A stretch of 64,000 nucleotides of DNA from Flavobacteriaceae bacterium (GTDB lineage Bacteria; Bacteroidota; Bacteroidia; Flavobacteriales; Flavobacteriaceae): the NCBI GenBank assembly GCA_024743095.1, contig JANSXF010000017.1:1-64000 (forward strand), read 5' to 3'. Made by a program: the position numbers and the translations under genes. Below the pieces are notes generated by a model that was not told the DNA's origin, ran no database searches, and was given only the letters and a program-made list of their open reading frames with translations. Below are positions 24,902 to 33,875 of this stretch, in pieces; position 1 is the stretch's first letter, and every line of letters begins with the position of its first letter.

Positions 24902-27679
24902 CTATAATTTTTCCCTCACATATTTTGCGGTATATGATGTTTTATTTTCGATGATTTCCTCGGGGGTTCCTTCAACCACTAAGTTTCCACCTTTATCCCC
25001 CCCTTCAAGACCGAGGTCGATAATATAGTCGGCACACTTTATGAGTTCCATGTTGTGTTCGATCACAATTACGGAATGTCCTTTGTCTATAAGCTCATCA
25101 AAGGATTTAAGTAGTTTTTTAATATCGTGGAAGTGAAGTCCGGTGGTAGGCTCATCAAAAATGAACAATGCCTTTTCTTTGGTATGTCCTTTTACCAAAA
25201 ACGAAGCAAGTTTTATCCGCTGGGCCTCACCACCTGAAAGGGTAGAGGATGACTGTCCTAATGCCACATAACCAAGGCCAACGTCCTGTAATGGCTTCAA
25301 TTTGGCTACGATCTTATCTTGTTGATGGATTGAAAAATGCTCAACGGCATCATCAATGGTCATATTTAAGATGCCATCAATGTTCTTTCCTTGGAACTGT
25401 ACTTCCAGAATGTCCTTTTTAAAGCGTTTTCCATTGCAGGCATCACACTCCAAGTGCACATCGGCCATAAATTGCATTTCGACAGTAATTTCGCCTTCTC
25501 CCTTGCATTTTTCACAGCGGCCACCATCAACATTAAACGAAAAATGTTTGGCCTGATACCCCCTTAGTTTGCTGAGTTTTTGTGCGGCGAATAGACTTCG
25601 TATGTCATCGTAGGCTTTGATATAGGTAACGGGATTGGACCGTGATGAGCGCCCAATGGGGTTCTGGTCCACAAACTCTACATGTTTGATGTGGGCATAC
25701 TTGCCTTCCATTGTGGAGAACTGACCTGCTTTTTCCCCATATCCGCCAGTTTCCTTTAATATGGAAGGATATAATATTTTCTTGACCAATGTACTTTTTC
25801 CACTTCCTGATACTCCCGTGACCACGGTAAGCATATGTAAAGGAAAGGTTACATCGATATTTTTAAGGTTGTTTTCGCGGGCACCCTTAATCTGAATATA
25901 ATGTTTGGAATTTCTACGCTCTTTAGGGACTGGAATCTCCATGGCTCCATTAAGGTATGACGCCGTTAGCGAATCCGATTTCAGGATGGTCTCCCAATCG
26001 CCGGTGGCTACCACTTTACCGCCCAGAGTACCTGCTTCTGGGCCAATATCAATAATTTCATCGGCCGCCTTCATAATATCTTCATCGTGCTCTACAACTA
26101 TTACGGTATTGCCGAGATCACGAAGCGATTTTAAAACTTCTATCAGGTTTTCGGTATCGCGTGGGTGTAGGCCAATACTTGGTTCGTCCAAAATATACAT
26201 GGAACCTACCAAGCTGCTTCCTAACGAGGTAGCCAAGTTGATGCGTTGACTTTCTCCTCCTGAAAGCGTATTGGATTTTCTATTTAAAGTAAGGTAGCTA
26301 AGACCTACTTTGTCCAAAAAGTCCAATCGCGTAGTGATTTCGGTCAATAGTCTCTTGGCAACAGAAGTATCGTGTTCAGAAAGCTCTAATGCTTCAAAAA
26401 ATGGAGTTAACTGATCAATGGGCAGTTCAATTAAATCTGAAATGGATTGGCCACCTACTTTCACATAATCGGCTTCTTTGCGAAGTCGTTTTCCTTTACA
26501 AACGGTACATTTTGTTTTGCCACGGTAACGGGAAAGCATCACCCTATTCTGTATTTTATAGCTTTTTTCTTCGAGTTGCTCAAAAAACTTATGGATTCCT
26601 ATAAAATATTGGTTTCCTTCCCAGACCAATTGTTGTTGTTCTTCAGAAAGTTCGAACCAAGGTTTATGGATGGGAAAGTCAAACTTGTAGGCCGAATTCA
26701 CCAACTGATCCCGGTACCAGCTCATACTTTCACCTCGCCATGGAAAAACGACATTCTCGTATACGGATAGGGCGGTGTTGGGAATTACCAAATCGTTATC
26801 GATACCAATAACATCCCCGTATCCTTCACATTTGGGACAGGCTCCGTATGGATTGTTGAAACTGAACAGGTGAACGTTTGGTTCCAAAAACTTCATTTGA
26901 TCCAGCTCAAACTGATTGCTGAACATTTTTACCCCATTAGTTTGAAGGTTTTCGATGGCACACCGGCCCTTTCCTTCAAAAAAAGCATTGTCTACTGCAT
27001 TGGCCAAGCGATTGTAAAAATCCTCATCATCCTTTACAATGATACGGTCCACAACAAGATCAAATTCCCTACCGATATCTTCGGGAGCTTGGTCGATTCT
27101 AATAACTTCCCCATTGTATTTGATGCGTGCATACCCTTGCTTGGAGAAAAGCTCCAACGACTTTAATGCTTCACGTTCTTCGGAAATGATAATAGGTGCC
27201 AATAATAGAAGCTTGTCCCCTTCGTTGAGTTCCTTGATATAATCAATGACGTCGGTAACGGTATGTTTTTTTACTTCCTTACCGGAGATAGGGGAAATGG
27301 TCCTTCCGATTCTCGCATACAATAACTTTAGGTAGTCATATATTTCAGTAGTGGTCCCGACAGTGGATCGTGGGTTGGTGGAATTTACTTTTTGTTCAAT
27401 GGCAATGGCAGGAGCTATACCTTTAATATAGTCCACCTTCGGTTTATCCAGTTTGCCCAAAAACTGGCGTGCATAGGAGGAAAGGCTCTCCACATACCTA
27501 CGTTGTCCTTCGGCATATAAAGTATCAAAAGCTAAGCTGGACTTCCCTGAACCCGATAAGCCTGTGATAACCACCAATTTACCCCTTGGAATGATTACAT
27601 CTACGTTTTTAAGGTTATGCAATTTGGCACCCTTTATGATAATATTCTGCCTGGGATCTACGTTTATATTGATTGCCAT
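24902..27679 (-). CDS. uvrA: Excinuclease ABC subunit UvrA
   Basis: Damage-recognition ATPase of nucleotide excision repair, 925 residues and full length. Two ABC modules: Walker A GLSGSGKSS at about 40-48 and GVSGSGKST in the second, each with its signature (LSGGESQRI, LSGGEAQRI). Zinc-finger cysteine sets are visible at CPKCEGYGD, CTVCKGKRL, CEKCKGEGE and CDACNGKRF. The UvrB-binding region lies between. A -7 box, TATCTTTG on the minus strand (27698-27705), lies about 20 bases ahead of the ATG. It acts with UvrB and UvrC, neither in this window. Confidence 0.98.
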   Translation of the reverse strand: MAININVDPRQNIIIKGAKLHNLKNVDVIIPRGKLVVITGLSGSGKSSLAFDTLYAEGQRRYVESLSSYARQFLGKLDKPKVDYIKGIAPAIAIEQKVNSTNPRSTVGTTTEIYDYLKLLYARIGRTISPISGKEVKKHTVTDVIDYIKELNEGDKLLLLAPIIISEEREALKSLELFSKQGYARIKYNGEVIRIDQAPEDIGREFDLVVDRIIVKDDEDFYNRLANAVDNAFFEGKGRCAIENLQTNGVKMFSNQFELDQMKFLEPNVHLFSFNNPYGACPKCEGYGDVIGIDNDLVIPNTALSVYENVVFPWRGESMSWYRDQLVNSAYKFDFPIHKPWFELSEEQQQLVWEGNQYFIGIHKFFEQLEEKSYKIQNRVMLSRYRGKTKCTVCKGKRLRKEADYVKVGGQSISDLIELPIDQLTPFFEALELSEHDTSVAKRLLTEITTRLDFLDKVGLSYLTLNRKSNTLSGGESQRINLATSLGSSLVGSMYILDEPSIGLHPRDTENLIEVLKSLRDLGNTVIVVEHDEDIMKAADEIIDIGPEAGTLGGKVVATGDWETILKSDSLTASYLNGAMEIPVPKERRNSKHYIQIKGARENNLKNIDVTFPLHMLTVVTGVSGSGKSTLVKKILYPSILKETGGYGEKAGQFSTMEGKYAHIKHVEFVDQNPIGRSSRSNPVTYIKAYDDIRSLFAAQKLSKLRGYQAKHFSFNVDGGRCEKCKGEGEITVEMQFMADVHLECDACNGKRFKKDILEVQFQGKNIDGILNMTIDDAVEHFSIHQQDKIVAKLKPLQDVGLGYVALGQSSSTLSGGEAQRIKLASFLVKGHTKEKALFIFDEPTTGLHFHDIKKLLKSFDELIDKGHSVIVIEHNMELIKCADYIIDLGLEGGDKGGNLVVEGTPEEIIENKTSYTAKYVREKL

Positions 27680-27931
27680 TCGTTAAAATTAGGGTCTCAA
27701 AGATACAATACGCCACACTTAATACGTATATTGCATCAGTTAACATATAAAAATCGTCAACTCACAACATAGATTTTTAGATCGCCTAGCTATTTATCTA
27801 TATTTGAAGTGTAATTAAAATCCTGATAGGCCTATACAGAATAATTACTTTTTTAAAGATTAAAAACTGAATAACTAATGTCTTTCTTGGTAAAGGGAGG
27901 ACTGTGATTTTAACCCATAAAAGTAATTTGT

Positions 27932-28516
27932 ATGGAACAGCTACAGATTAATGACTCGATTTTAGTAAAGAACTACATTGACGGAGACGAGAAGGCTCTT
28001 GAAATCCTCATCAACAGGCATAACCAGAGAATCACCAGCTTTATTTACAGCAAAGTTTTGGACAGAGATGTCGCTGAGGACATTTTCCAAGATACCTTTA
28101 TCAAGGTTATCAAAACTTTAAAAAAGGGAAGGTATAGCGAGGAAGGTAAATTTTTACCTTGGGTGATGCGTATAGCACACAACTTGGTTATAGACCACTT
28201 CCGTAAGAACAAAAGAATGCCCAAATTTGAGGGCAGTGATGACTTCAATATCTTTTCCGTTATCCATGATGAAAAGTTGAATGCCGAAAAGCAAATCATC
28301 AAAGATCAAATTGAAAGCGATCTGACCCTTTTGATCGATGAGTTGCCAGATGACCAAAGAGAAGTATTGATTATGCGTATATACAAGGATATGAGCTTTA
28401 AGGAAATATCCGAGAATACCAACGTTAGCATCAATACGGCCTTGGGAAGAATGCGATATGCCCTTATCAACCTTAGAAAAATTGTAGAGCGTAAGAATAT
28501 CGTTTTAACGAATTAA
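27932..28516 (+). CDS. RNA polymerase sigma factor, sigma-70/ECF type
   Basis: 194 residues. Region 2 includes AEDIFQDTFIKVIKTLKKG and FLPWVMRIAHNLVIDHFRKNKR, region 4 the helix-turn-helix LPDDQREVLIMRIYKDMSFKEISENT followed by NVSINTALGRMRYALINLRK. No region 1.1 or 3, so it is an ECF-type sigma. There is no anti-sigma gene downstream; instead a 47-residue frame (28594) lies between it and a terminator. The regulon is unknown. Confidence 0.88.
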   Translation: MEQLQINDSILVKNYIDGDEKALEILINRHNQRITSFIYSKVLDRDVAEDIFQDTFIKVIKTLKKGRYSEEGKFLPWVMRIAHNLVIDHFRKNKRMPKFEGSDDFNIFSVIHDEKLNAEKQIIKDQIESDLTLLIDELPDDQREVLIMRIYKDMSFKEISENTNVSINTALGRMRYALINLRKIVERKNIVLTN

Positions 28517-28593
28517 TCGAGTATTACGTCGAAGCCTGCAATATTTCCAATCTAGCGCCGTTATACTATGGAAACAATTACTTACGCTAGAAT

Positions 28594-28737
28594 ATGGAAA
28601 ACATTTACTCTGAAGAACAAAAATCCGTAAAAACGGTAAAAGCGAGCCAGAAAACTGTTGATTTCTTGCTTAGCTTTTCAAAATCGATTCATGTAGTTGA
28701 CTACAAAAAACACCAGTTTGAAGTAACATTGAATTAA
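28594..28737 (+). CDS. Small conserved-looking protein downstream of the sigma factor
   Basis: 47 codons: MENIYSEEQKSVKTVKASQK, then TVDFLLSFSKSIHVVDYKK and HQFEVTLN. It is soluble, with a basic N-terminal half. It lies 77 bases after the sigma gene and 20 bases before a strong terminator, so it is likely the last gene of that transcript. Two points favour reality: a well-placed ATG and a clean fit between sigma gene and terminator. A role as sigma partner is only a guess. Confidence 0.6.
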   Translation: MENIYSEEQKSVKTVKASQKTVDFLLSFSKSIHVVDYKKHQFEVTLN

Positions 28738-28756
28738 TTTAAGGATCAAACTGACG

Positions 28757-28790
28757 AAAAGAGCCGCAATCAGCGGCTCTTTTTGTTTTT
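28757..28790. terminator. Rho-independent terminator, probably bidirectional
   Basis: Stem AAAAGAGCCGC / GCGGCTCTTTT with loop AATCA, then TTTTTG and further T. It ends the sigma-factor transcript and overlaps the 3' end of nth on the other strand. Confidence 0.9.
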
Positions 28791-29432
28791 ATAATATTCG
28801 TTGATCACGGTTTTTCTGCCAATTGTCTTGGTAATTATGTCCTTTTCCAAATCCCAGCCCCTGGCGGGGGAATATTCCCGGCCGTACCAAATAATCTGAA
28901 GGTGCAATCTGTTCCAAATTTCCTCTGGGAACAATCGCTTGGCATCGCGCTCGGTTTGGACCACATTTTTTCCATTACTGAACCCCCAACGGTACATCAA
29001 CCGATGAATATGGGTGTCCACAGGAAAGGCAGGAATTCCAAAAGCTTGAGAAACCACAACACTAGCGGTTTTATGTCCCACGGCAGGCAATTCTTCCAAT
29101 AAGGAAATATTTCTAGGAACTTGACCATTATATTTTTCTATCAAAATTTTTGAAAGCCCATAAATTCCCTTCGATTTCATAGGGGAAAGGCCTACTGGCT
29201 TAATGATTTCCCTGATTTCCTCCTGTGAAAGTTTTACCATATCAAAAGGATTATCCGCTTTTGCAAATAATAGGGGGGTGATTTGATTGACCCGAACATC
29301 AGTGCTTTGGGCAGATAACAATACAGCAATCAATAGGGTGTACGGATCTTTATGATCTAATGGAATTGGTATTGTGGGATAAAGTTCATCCAGGGTTTTG
29401 ACCGTGAACTCTACCTTTTCTTGTTTGGTCAT
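28770..29432 (-). CDS. nth: Endonuclease III, lacking the Fe-S cluster cysteines
   Basis: Base-excision DNA glycosylase/AP lyase that removes oxidised pyrimidines. 220 residues; the helix-hairpin-helix is LPAVGHKTASVV with catalytic lysine K121, and the catalytic aspartate is D139 in FPVDTHIHR; LLSAQSTDVRVN is the family motif. In E. coli Nth the C-terminal Fe-S loop has four cysteines (Cys187, 194, 197, 203). Here the aligned stretch YGREYSPARGWDLEKDIITK has none, and the whole protein contains no cysteine. The rest of the fold is intact, so it is a cluster-free variant. It ends within the sigma-factor terminator. Confidence 0.92.
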   Translation of the reverse strand: MTKQEKVEFTVKTLDELYPTIPIPLDHKDPYTLLIAVLLSAQSTDVRVNQITPLLFAKADNPFDMVKLSQEEIREIIKPVGLSPMKSKGIYGLSKILIEKYNGQVPRNISLLEELPAVGHKTASVVVSQAFGIPAFPVDTHIHRLMYRWGFSNGKNVVQTERDAKRLFPEEIWNRLHLQIIWYGREYSPARGWDLEKDIITKTIGRKTVINEYYKNKKSR

Positions 29433-29487
29433 ATTTGTTTAACTTTGTTAATATAAATATTAAACATTTAATTCAAGAGCAACGCAC

Positions 29488-29940
29488 ATGAATATGTTAA
29501 AAGTAGGAGATAAAGTACCTGATTTTTCTGCAAAAGACCAAGACGGGAACACAATTAATCTAAGTGATTATAAGGGAAAAAAACTAGTGGTGTTTTTCTA
29601 TCCAAAAGCAAATACACCGGGGTGTACAGCCGAAGCTTGTAATCTGCGTGACAATTACAGGGATTTACAAGATCAAGGGTATGAACTCTTGGGCGTAAGC
29701 GCGGATTCCCAGAAGAAACAATCGAATTTCAAGAACAAATATGAATTTCCATTTCCTTTGTTGGCTGATGAGGATCATACCGTAATCAACACATTTGGTG
29801 TTTGGGGACCTAAAAAATTTATGGGAAGGGAATATGATGGTATTCACCGAACCACTTTTGTCGTTGATGGCGATGGTAAAGTGGAAGATGTCATAGAGAA
29901 AGTAAAGACCAAAGACCACGCAGCACAGATATTGGCATAA
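29488..29940 (+). CDS. bcp: Thioredoxin-dependent peroxiredoxin (Bcp/PrxQ)
   Basis: Reduces hydrogen peroxide and organic hydroperoxides at the expense of thioredoxin. 150 residues with the thioredoxin fold; the peroxidatic Cys is in NTPGCTAEACNLRD and the nearby second Cys (5 residues on) is the usual BCP/PrxQ resolving residue. The alternative start ATG at 29494 would begin MLKVGDKVPDF. A TAACTTTG -7 box at 29440-29447, 40 bases upstream, is a possible promoter. It is divergent from nth, placing two oxidative-damage genes back to back. Confidence 0.96.
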   Translation: MNMLKVGDKVPDFSAKDQDGNTINLSDYKGKKLVVFFYPKANTPGCTAEACNLRDNYRDLQDQGYELLGVSADSQKKQSNFKNKYEFPFPLLADEDHTVINTFGVWGPKKFMGREYDGIHRTTFVVDGDGKVEDVIEKVKTKDHAAQILA

Positions 29941-29955
29941 ATTCATATTTAAAAG

Positions 29956-29979
29956 TTCCCGACTGCGCTCGAACTGACG
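29956..29979. repeat. Short interspersed repeat, copy 3
   Basis: TTCCCGACTGCGCTCGAAC then TGACG; shares TCCCGACTGCGCTCGA with copy 1 (2099) and the 11-base core with copy 2 (2508). It lies between bcp and a terminator. Confidence 0.6.
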
Positions 29980-29991
29980 TTTTTAAAAACT

Positions 29992-30020
29992 AAAAAGGCG
30001 CTAGATCAGCGCCTTTTTTT
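29992..30020. terminator. Rho-independent terminator, probably bidirectional
   Basis: AAAAAGGCGCT / AGCGCCTTTTT with loop AGATC and a T run. It follows bcp on the plus strand and overlaps the stop of the next minus-strand gene. Confidence 0.88.
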
Positions 30021-31470
30021 ATTCTCTCTCTTGGAGAACCTTTCTTGTGAAAAGGTTCTTTTCTTTGATGGTTTCGGCAATACCCTCTGGTAGTTCCTTT
30101 TCCCAACCTTCATCTTTATTGATGATTTTCTTGAGAACATCCCTTGAGAATATATGTAGCACATCAGGGTCATAATCTATTATGTCCATCACTTTGCCGT
30201 TGTACTTGAAGAACTTGTACAATTCCTTCATCCTAGGGTGAACCTTTACATTATTGCTGGTCAATACTTGTCCAGTTTCCGGATCCTTCATTGGGTATAG
30301 GTAAACCTTCAAATCTTTGAAGAACAGTTTGCCAAATGCCTCCAAAATACCACCACTCAAGTGACGATAGTATTTTTCATCAAATACATCTACCAAGTTA
30401 TTGACGCCCATAGTCAATCCAATCTTGGCCTTGGTGTAGTTGTTAAAATATTCTACAAGTTTATAGTATTCTTGGAATTTGGAGATCAGTACCGTGTGGC
30501 CCAAGGAGCAAAGCAGCTCGGCGCGGTCCATAAAATCCTGCTCATCAATTTCCCCTGCCGCCTTTAGGTTGGATAGGGTTATCTCGAATACCACAATGGC
30601 ATTCTCCATATCCACTGTCTGTTCCCGCACAAAAATATCGTAGGACTTCTGGAACATATCCATGTTCACCTTGGTAACCGGTCTAAAACTTCCGCGGAGC
30701 GCCAATATGTTCTTTTTGTAAAGTACGGCCGCCGGTAATAGGTTATTGCCATCAGGTCCGAACATCACTGCATCCGTCATATCGTTTTTTATAAGCTGAA
30801 GGCTCATCAAACGGTTATCGACATCGGCAAAATTGGGTCCTGTAAAGTTGATCATATCAATTTCCAACGTATCGTGGTCGATATGATCATAAAGGTATTT
30901 TAAAAGCTTTCGAGGTTTATGGAACTTGAAAAATGCGCCATAAATCAGGTTAACCCCAAGTATCCCCAATGTTTCTTGTTGTAATCTGGCTTCATTTTGC
31001 TTAAAACGGATGTGGAGCACAATTTCATCATACTCTTTTTGATCGGGATCCAATTGAAAACGCAATCCAACCCATCCATGCCCTTTGTATCTTTTGGAAA
31101 AATCGATGGTGGCAACCGTATTGGCATAGCTAAAAAATAGATAGTCCGGGTTGCTGTCCCTACTGATTCGTTCCTCGACCAATCGCATTTCGTGGTCCAG
31201 CATTTTCTTTAATCGGGATTGGGTCACGTAGCGACCATCTTCCTCAATACCATAGATAGCATCACTAAAGGATTTATCGTAAGCACTCATCGCTTTTGCA
31301 ATGGTCCCAGAGGCTCCACCGGCTCTAAAAAAATGCCTAGCGGTTTCCTGTCCTGCGCCAATTTCGGCAAAGGTTCCGTAAATATCACGGTTCAAGTTTA
31401 TCCTAAGGGTTTTGGCCTTTATGGAAGGAATATTTTCAAAAGCATTTTCTTTGCTTGGTACGGTAGGCAT
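30019..31470 (-). CDS. Large conserved protein of unknown function
   Basis: About 483 residues, cytoplasmic, no signal or membrane segment. The ATG at 31470 is chosen because the frame further up begins with TTG. Strongly patterned blocks include GTFAEIGAGQETARHFFRAGG then ASGTIAKAMSAYDK, and GILGVNLIYGAFF. I have seen this family in Bacteroidota and cyanobacteria with various, apparently unreliable names (including nucleotidyltransferase), so I give none. It stands alone between terminator and MBL gene; the conserved blocks argue for an enzyme, but that is inference. Confidence 0.75.
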   Translation of the reverse strand: MPTVPSKENAFENIPSIKAKTLRINLNRDIYGTFAEIGAGQETARHFFRAGGASGTIAKAMSAYDKSFSDAIYGIEEDGRYVTQSRLKKMLDHEMRLVEERISRDSNPDYLFFSYANTVATIDFSKRYKGHGWVGLRFQLDPDQKEYDEIVLHIRFKQNEARLQQETLGILGVNLIYGAFFKFHKPRKLLKYLYDHIDHDTLEIDMINFTGPNFADVDNRLMSLQLIKNDMTDAVMFGPDGNNLLPAAVLYKKNILALRGSFRPVTKVNMDMFQKSYDIFVREQTVDMENAIVVFEITLSNLKAAGEIDEQDFMDRAELLCSLGHTVLISKFQEYYKLVEYFNNYTKAKIGLTMGVNNLVDVFDEKYYRHLSGGILEAFGKLFFKDLKVYLYPMKDPETGQVLTSNNVKVHPRMKELYKFFKYNGKVMDIIDYDPDVLHIFSRDVLKKIINKDEGWEKELPEGIAETIKEKNLFTRKVLQERE

Positions 31471-31546
31471 ATCCAAATTTTAAGATGAAACAAAGTTACA
31501 CTCTTCAATCAATCTATTAAATAAATAAGTTATAATTTTGAAATTA

Positions 31547-32323
31547 ATGGATGATCAGATGACCATTACTTTTTTGGGAACGGGAACTTCGCAGGGGATT
31601 CCAGTAATCGGGAGCAATCATCCCGTTTGCCTGAGCAAAGACCCCAAGGATAAAAGACTACGTGTTTCCGTATTGATTTCATGGAACAACTACAATTATG
31701 TGATTGATTGTGGCCCTGATTTTAGGCAACAAATGTTGGCCAATCCAATAGATAAATTGGATGGTATTTTGTTTACCCATGAACATGCGGACCACACTGC
31801 GGGAATGGATGATATTCGTCCTTTTTTCTTTCGACAGGGTGATATCCCCATTTATGGACACCAAAGGGTAATTCAATCTTTAAAAAAACGGTTCGATTAT
31901 ATTTTTGCCGACCAAGACCGATACCCGGGAGCTCCTGCTGTTCAGGTTAATGAAGTAGATAAAAACACCAAAATCCCATTAGGGAATTTGGATGTGGTTC
32001 CCATTGAGGCCTTCCATAACAGATTACAGGTGTTCGGTTACCGTTTCGGAGAATTCATTTATATGACCGATGTGAAACGGGTAGAAGAGGAAGAGATCAA
32101 AAAAATGAAGGGGGCAAAAGTATTGGTAGTAAACGCACTGCGTATCGAGCCCCATCACTCACATTTTAATTTGGAAGAGGCTCTGGAATTTGCCGAAAAG
32201 GTAGGGGCGGAACAGACCTATTTTACGCACATCAGCGCTTTGTTGGGATTTCATGAAGAAGTAGAAAAAAGTCTCCCCAAAAACATACATTTGGCCTACG
32301 ATAACCTAAAAATCAAAATTTAG
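31547..32323 (+). CDS. MBL-fold metallo-hydrolase (PhnP-like)
   Basis: Metallo-beta-lactamase fold hydrolase, about 258 residues. The opening TITFLGTGTSQGIPVIGSNHP is typical of phosphodiesterase-like members. The metal-binding motif is THEHADHTAG; further histidines lie in FHNRL, HHSHF and THISAL. The start is uncertain: the ATG at 31547 is used, but the ATG at 31559 would begin MTITFLGTG, as family members usually do, and a TAATTTTG box (31533-31540) lies just before both. It is followed after 5 bases by a co-transcribed membrane protein gene. Confidence 0.9.
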   Translation: MDDQMTITFLGTGTSQGIPVIGSNHPVCLSKDPKDKRLRVSVLISWNNYNYVIDCGPDFRQQMLANPIDKLDGILFTHEHADHTAGMDDIRPFFFRQGDIPIYGHQRVIQSLKKRFDYIFADQDRYPGAPAVQVNEVDKNTKIPLGNLDVVPIEAFHNRLQVFGYRFGEFIYMTDVKRVEEEEIKKMKGAKVLVVNALRIEPHHSHFNLEEALEFAEKVGAEQTYFTHISALLGFHEEVEKSLPKNIHLAYDNLKIKI

Positions 32324-32328
32324 ATTTG

Positions 32329-32826
32329 ATGAAAAAAAATATATTCCTATACCTATTTGTTTTCGCTGCCCTATTGGCGCTTTTCCAATTTGTAACGGGA
32401 AACAATATGCAAAAGACATTGACTTCTGATATAAAGCAACTCAAAGAAGAGGTTGTACAGTTGGAGGATTCTCTGCAGACCATGCACCTAAAGGTATTGG
32501 ACATGCAATACTTTACTTTGGAGAACAATGACGATGCTTTGGCATATTACGAACACCTAAACCTTGAAAATCCTTCGCTATATATTCAGGATAAGTTATT
32601 GGAAACTAATGAGGGAAAAGGTGATAATCCATTGATACCTTACGAGGGCATGGAGAGTGATTTTAAAATCAATAAAATCAAAGTATTGAACCACAAATGG
32701 ATTCTGGCCGATTTTTCCGATGGTAAATATTGGGGCGACCTAATCATAAAGTATGAACTAAAGGATAATCTTAGCGTTGACTTTACACTGGTGGAACATT
32801 TGCTCTATGCCCCGCAGGAGTATTAA
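32329..32826 (+). CDS. Membrane-anchored protein of unknown function
   Basis: 165 residues from the ATG at 32329; a TTG three bases upstream would only add one residue. One N-terminal transmembrane helix (NIFLYLFVFAALLALFQFV) then a predicted coiled helix (SDIKQLKEEVVQLEDSLQTM) and a periplasmic alpha/beta domain ending LLYAPQEY. Function unknown. It lies 5 bases after the MBL hydrolase gene and probably shares its transcript. Confidence 0.75.
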   Translation: MKKNIFLYLFVFAALLALFQFVTGNNMQKTLTSDIKQLKEEVVQLEDSLQTMHLKVLDMQYFTLENNDDALAYYEHLNLENPSLYIQDKLLETNEGKGDNPLIPYEGMESDFKINKIKVLNHKWILADFSDGKYWGDLIIKYELKDNLSVDFTLVEHLLYAPQEY

Positions 32827-32879
32827 ATAATAGGTAAAAGGTAAAGGGTGGTAAAAACTGAATAGAGATTATAGTTTAA

Positions 32880-33539
32880 TTAAATATGTTTCTCCAACCA
32901 TTTTTTGAACGAGAAAAAATTCTGTTGGGAAACACCATGCCCCACAGGAAACTCCTCATATATCGTTGGAATGTTCAGTTTTTCCAAGAAATCTGGCGAC
33001 TTTTGGGCCCATTCCAAAGGAATGACCTGGTCTACTTGCCCATGTGAAGCATAGAAATTTAGCTTGCTATGGTCTTTTTGGGCATAATCATCAACCAAAA
33101 TGTTTTCATTGATATATCCGCTCAATGCGATAACATTCTTCACTTTTTCAGGGTAAGACAATGCTACGGAATAACTCAGAATGGTTCCTTGACTGAACCC
33201 TAAAAGGGTAATATTTTCTTTATCAAGGTTGTAAGCTTCAATGGCCTCATCTATAAACGCAACAATCTTTTCCCTAGATTCTTTGGCCTGTTCATCATCG
33301 CTCCACTTACCCTGTTCAGCATCAAAATTTATGGCATACCACGCATATCCAAAAGGCTCAAGGTTATAGGGTGCCCTAACGGAAATCACCATTAATTCCT
33401 CTGGAAGTTCAGAAGCGAAAGAGAATAGGTCCTCTTCATTACTACCATAACCATGGAACATAAAAAGTGCCGGAATTTCACCTGAATCTTTGGAAGAAGG
33501 TCTAAGCAAATATTCTAATGATAAGGTTTTAAGGGACAT
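32880..33539 (-). CDS. Alpha/beta hydrolase (phospholipase/carboxylesterase family)
   Basis: 219 residues, cytoplasmic. Catalytic Ser in LLGFSQGTILS, Asp in VDQVIPLEW, His in FPVGHGVSQ, giving a complete triad. The HGYGSNEEDLFSFASELPEEL region carries the oxyanion loop. Family members hydrolyse short carboxylic esters or lysophospholipids. It lies 9 bases after the DUF4870 gene and is the last member of the BatA-like, dihydroorotase-like, DUF4870, esterase run. Confidence 0.9.
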   Translation of the reverse strand: MSLKTLSLEYLLRPSSKDSGEIPALFMFHGYGSNEEDLFSFASELPEELMVISVRAPYNLEPFGYAWYAINFDAEQGKWSDDEQAKESREKIVAFIDEAIEAYNLDKENITLLGFSQGTILSYSVALSYPEKVKNVIALSGYINENILVDDYAQKDHSKLNFYASHGQVDQVIPLEWAQKSPDFLEKLNIPTIYEEFPVGHGVSQQNFFSFKKWLEKHI

Positions 33540-33548
33540 GTTGTTGGT

Positions 33549-33875
33549 TTAAGATATGAATGTGAACCATTTTTGAAAATACTTTCCCGCTAGAGGCAAA
33601 GGTTTCATGCTGCCATTGAGTGCTTGCAAAAAGCCAAAAATCCAAATCACAAAATAAAAGAGATAGACTGGAACGGCTAAATATGCGTAGCCGGTATAGG
33701 TCATTAAAATGGCCAGGGCATGAAAAAGTATGTGTATGCCAAATGCTTGCCTAATATGGAATCGGGCAAATTCATTTTTTTCTTCAATGTTCATGGTGAT
33801 TGCAATTAGGCAGCCGACAATGGTAATGTAGGCTACAACAGCGGTAGTTTTCCCTGGGGCAGATGGGTCGCTCAT
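33549..33875 (-). CDS. DUF4870-like small membrane protein
   Basis: 108 residues with three or four hydrophobic segments; the opening TAVVAYITIVGCLIAITMN followed by FARFHIRQAFGIHI matches DUF4870/Tic20-like import-component proteins. Function unknown. Its ATG overlaps the stop of the dihydroorotase-like gene by one base (TAATG), indicating translational coupling. Confidence 0.78.
   Translation of the reverse strand: MSDPSAPGKTTAVVAYITIVGCLIAITMNIEEKNEFARFHIRQAFGIHILFHALAILMTYTGYAYLAVPVYLFYFVIWIFGFLQALNGSMKPLPLAGKYFQKWFTFIS

Noticed and set aside
24777-25028. Plus-strand open frame over the end of uvrA
   Set aside because: More than half overlaps uvrA in antisense, it starts with TTG and shows no family motif.
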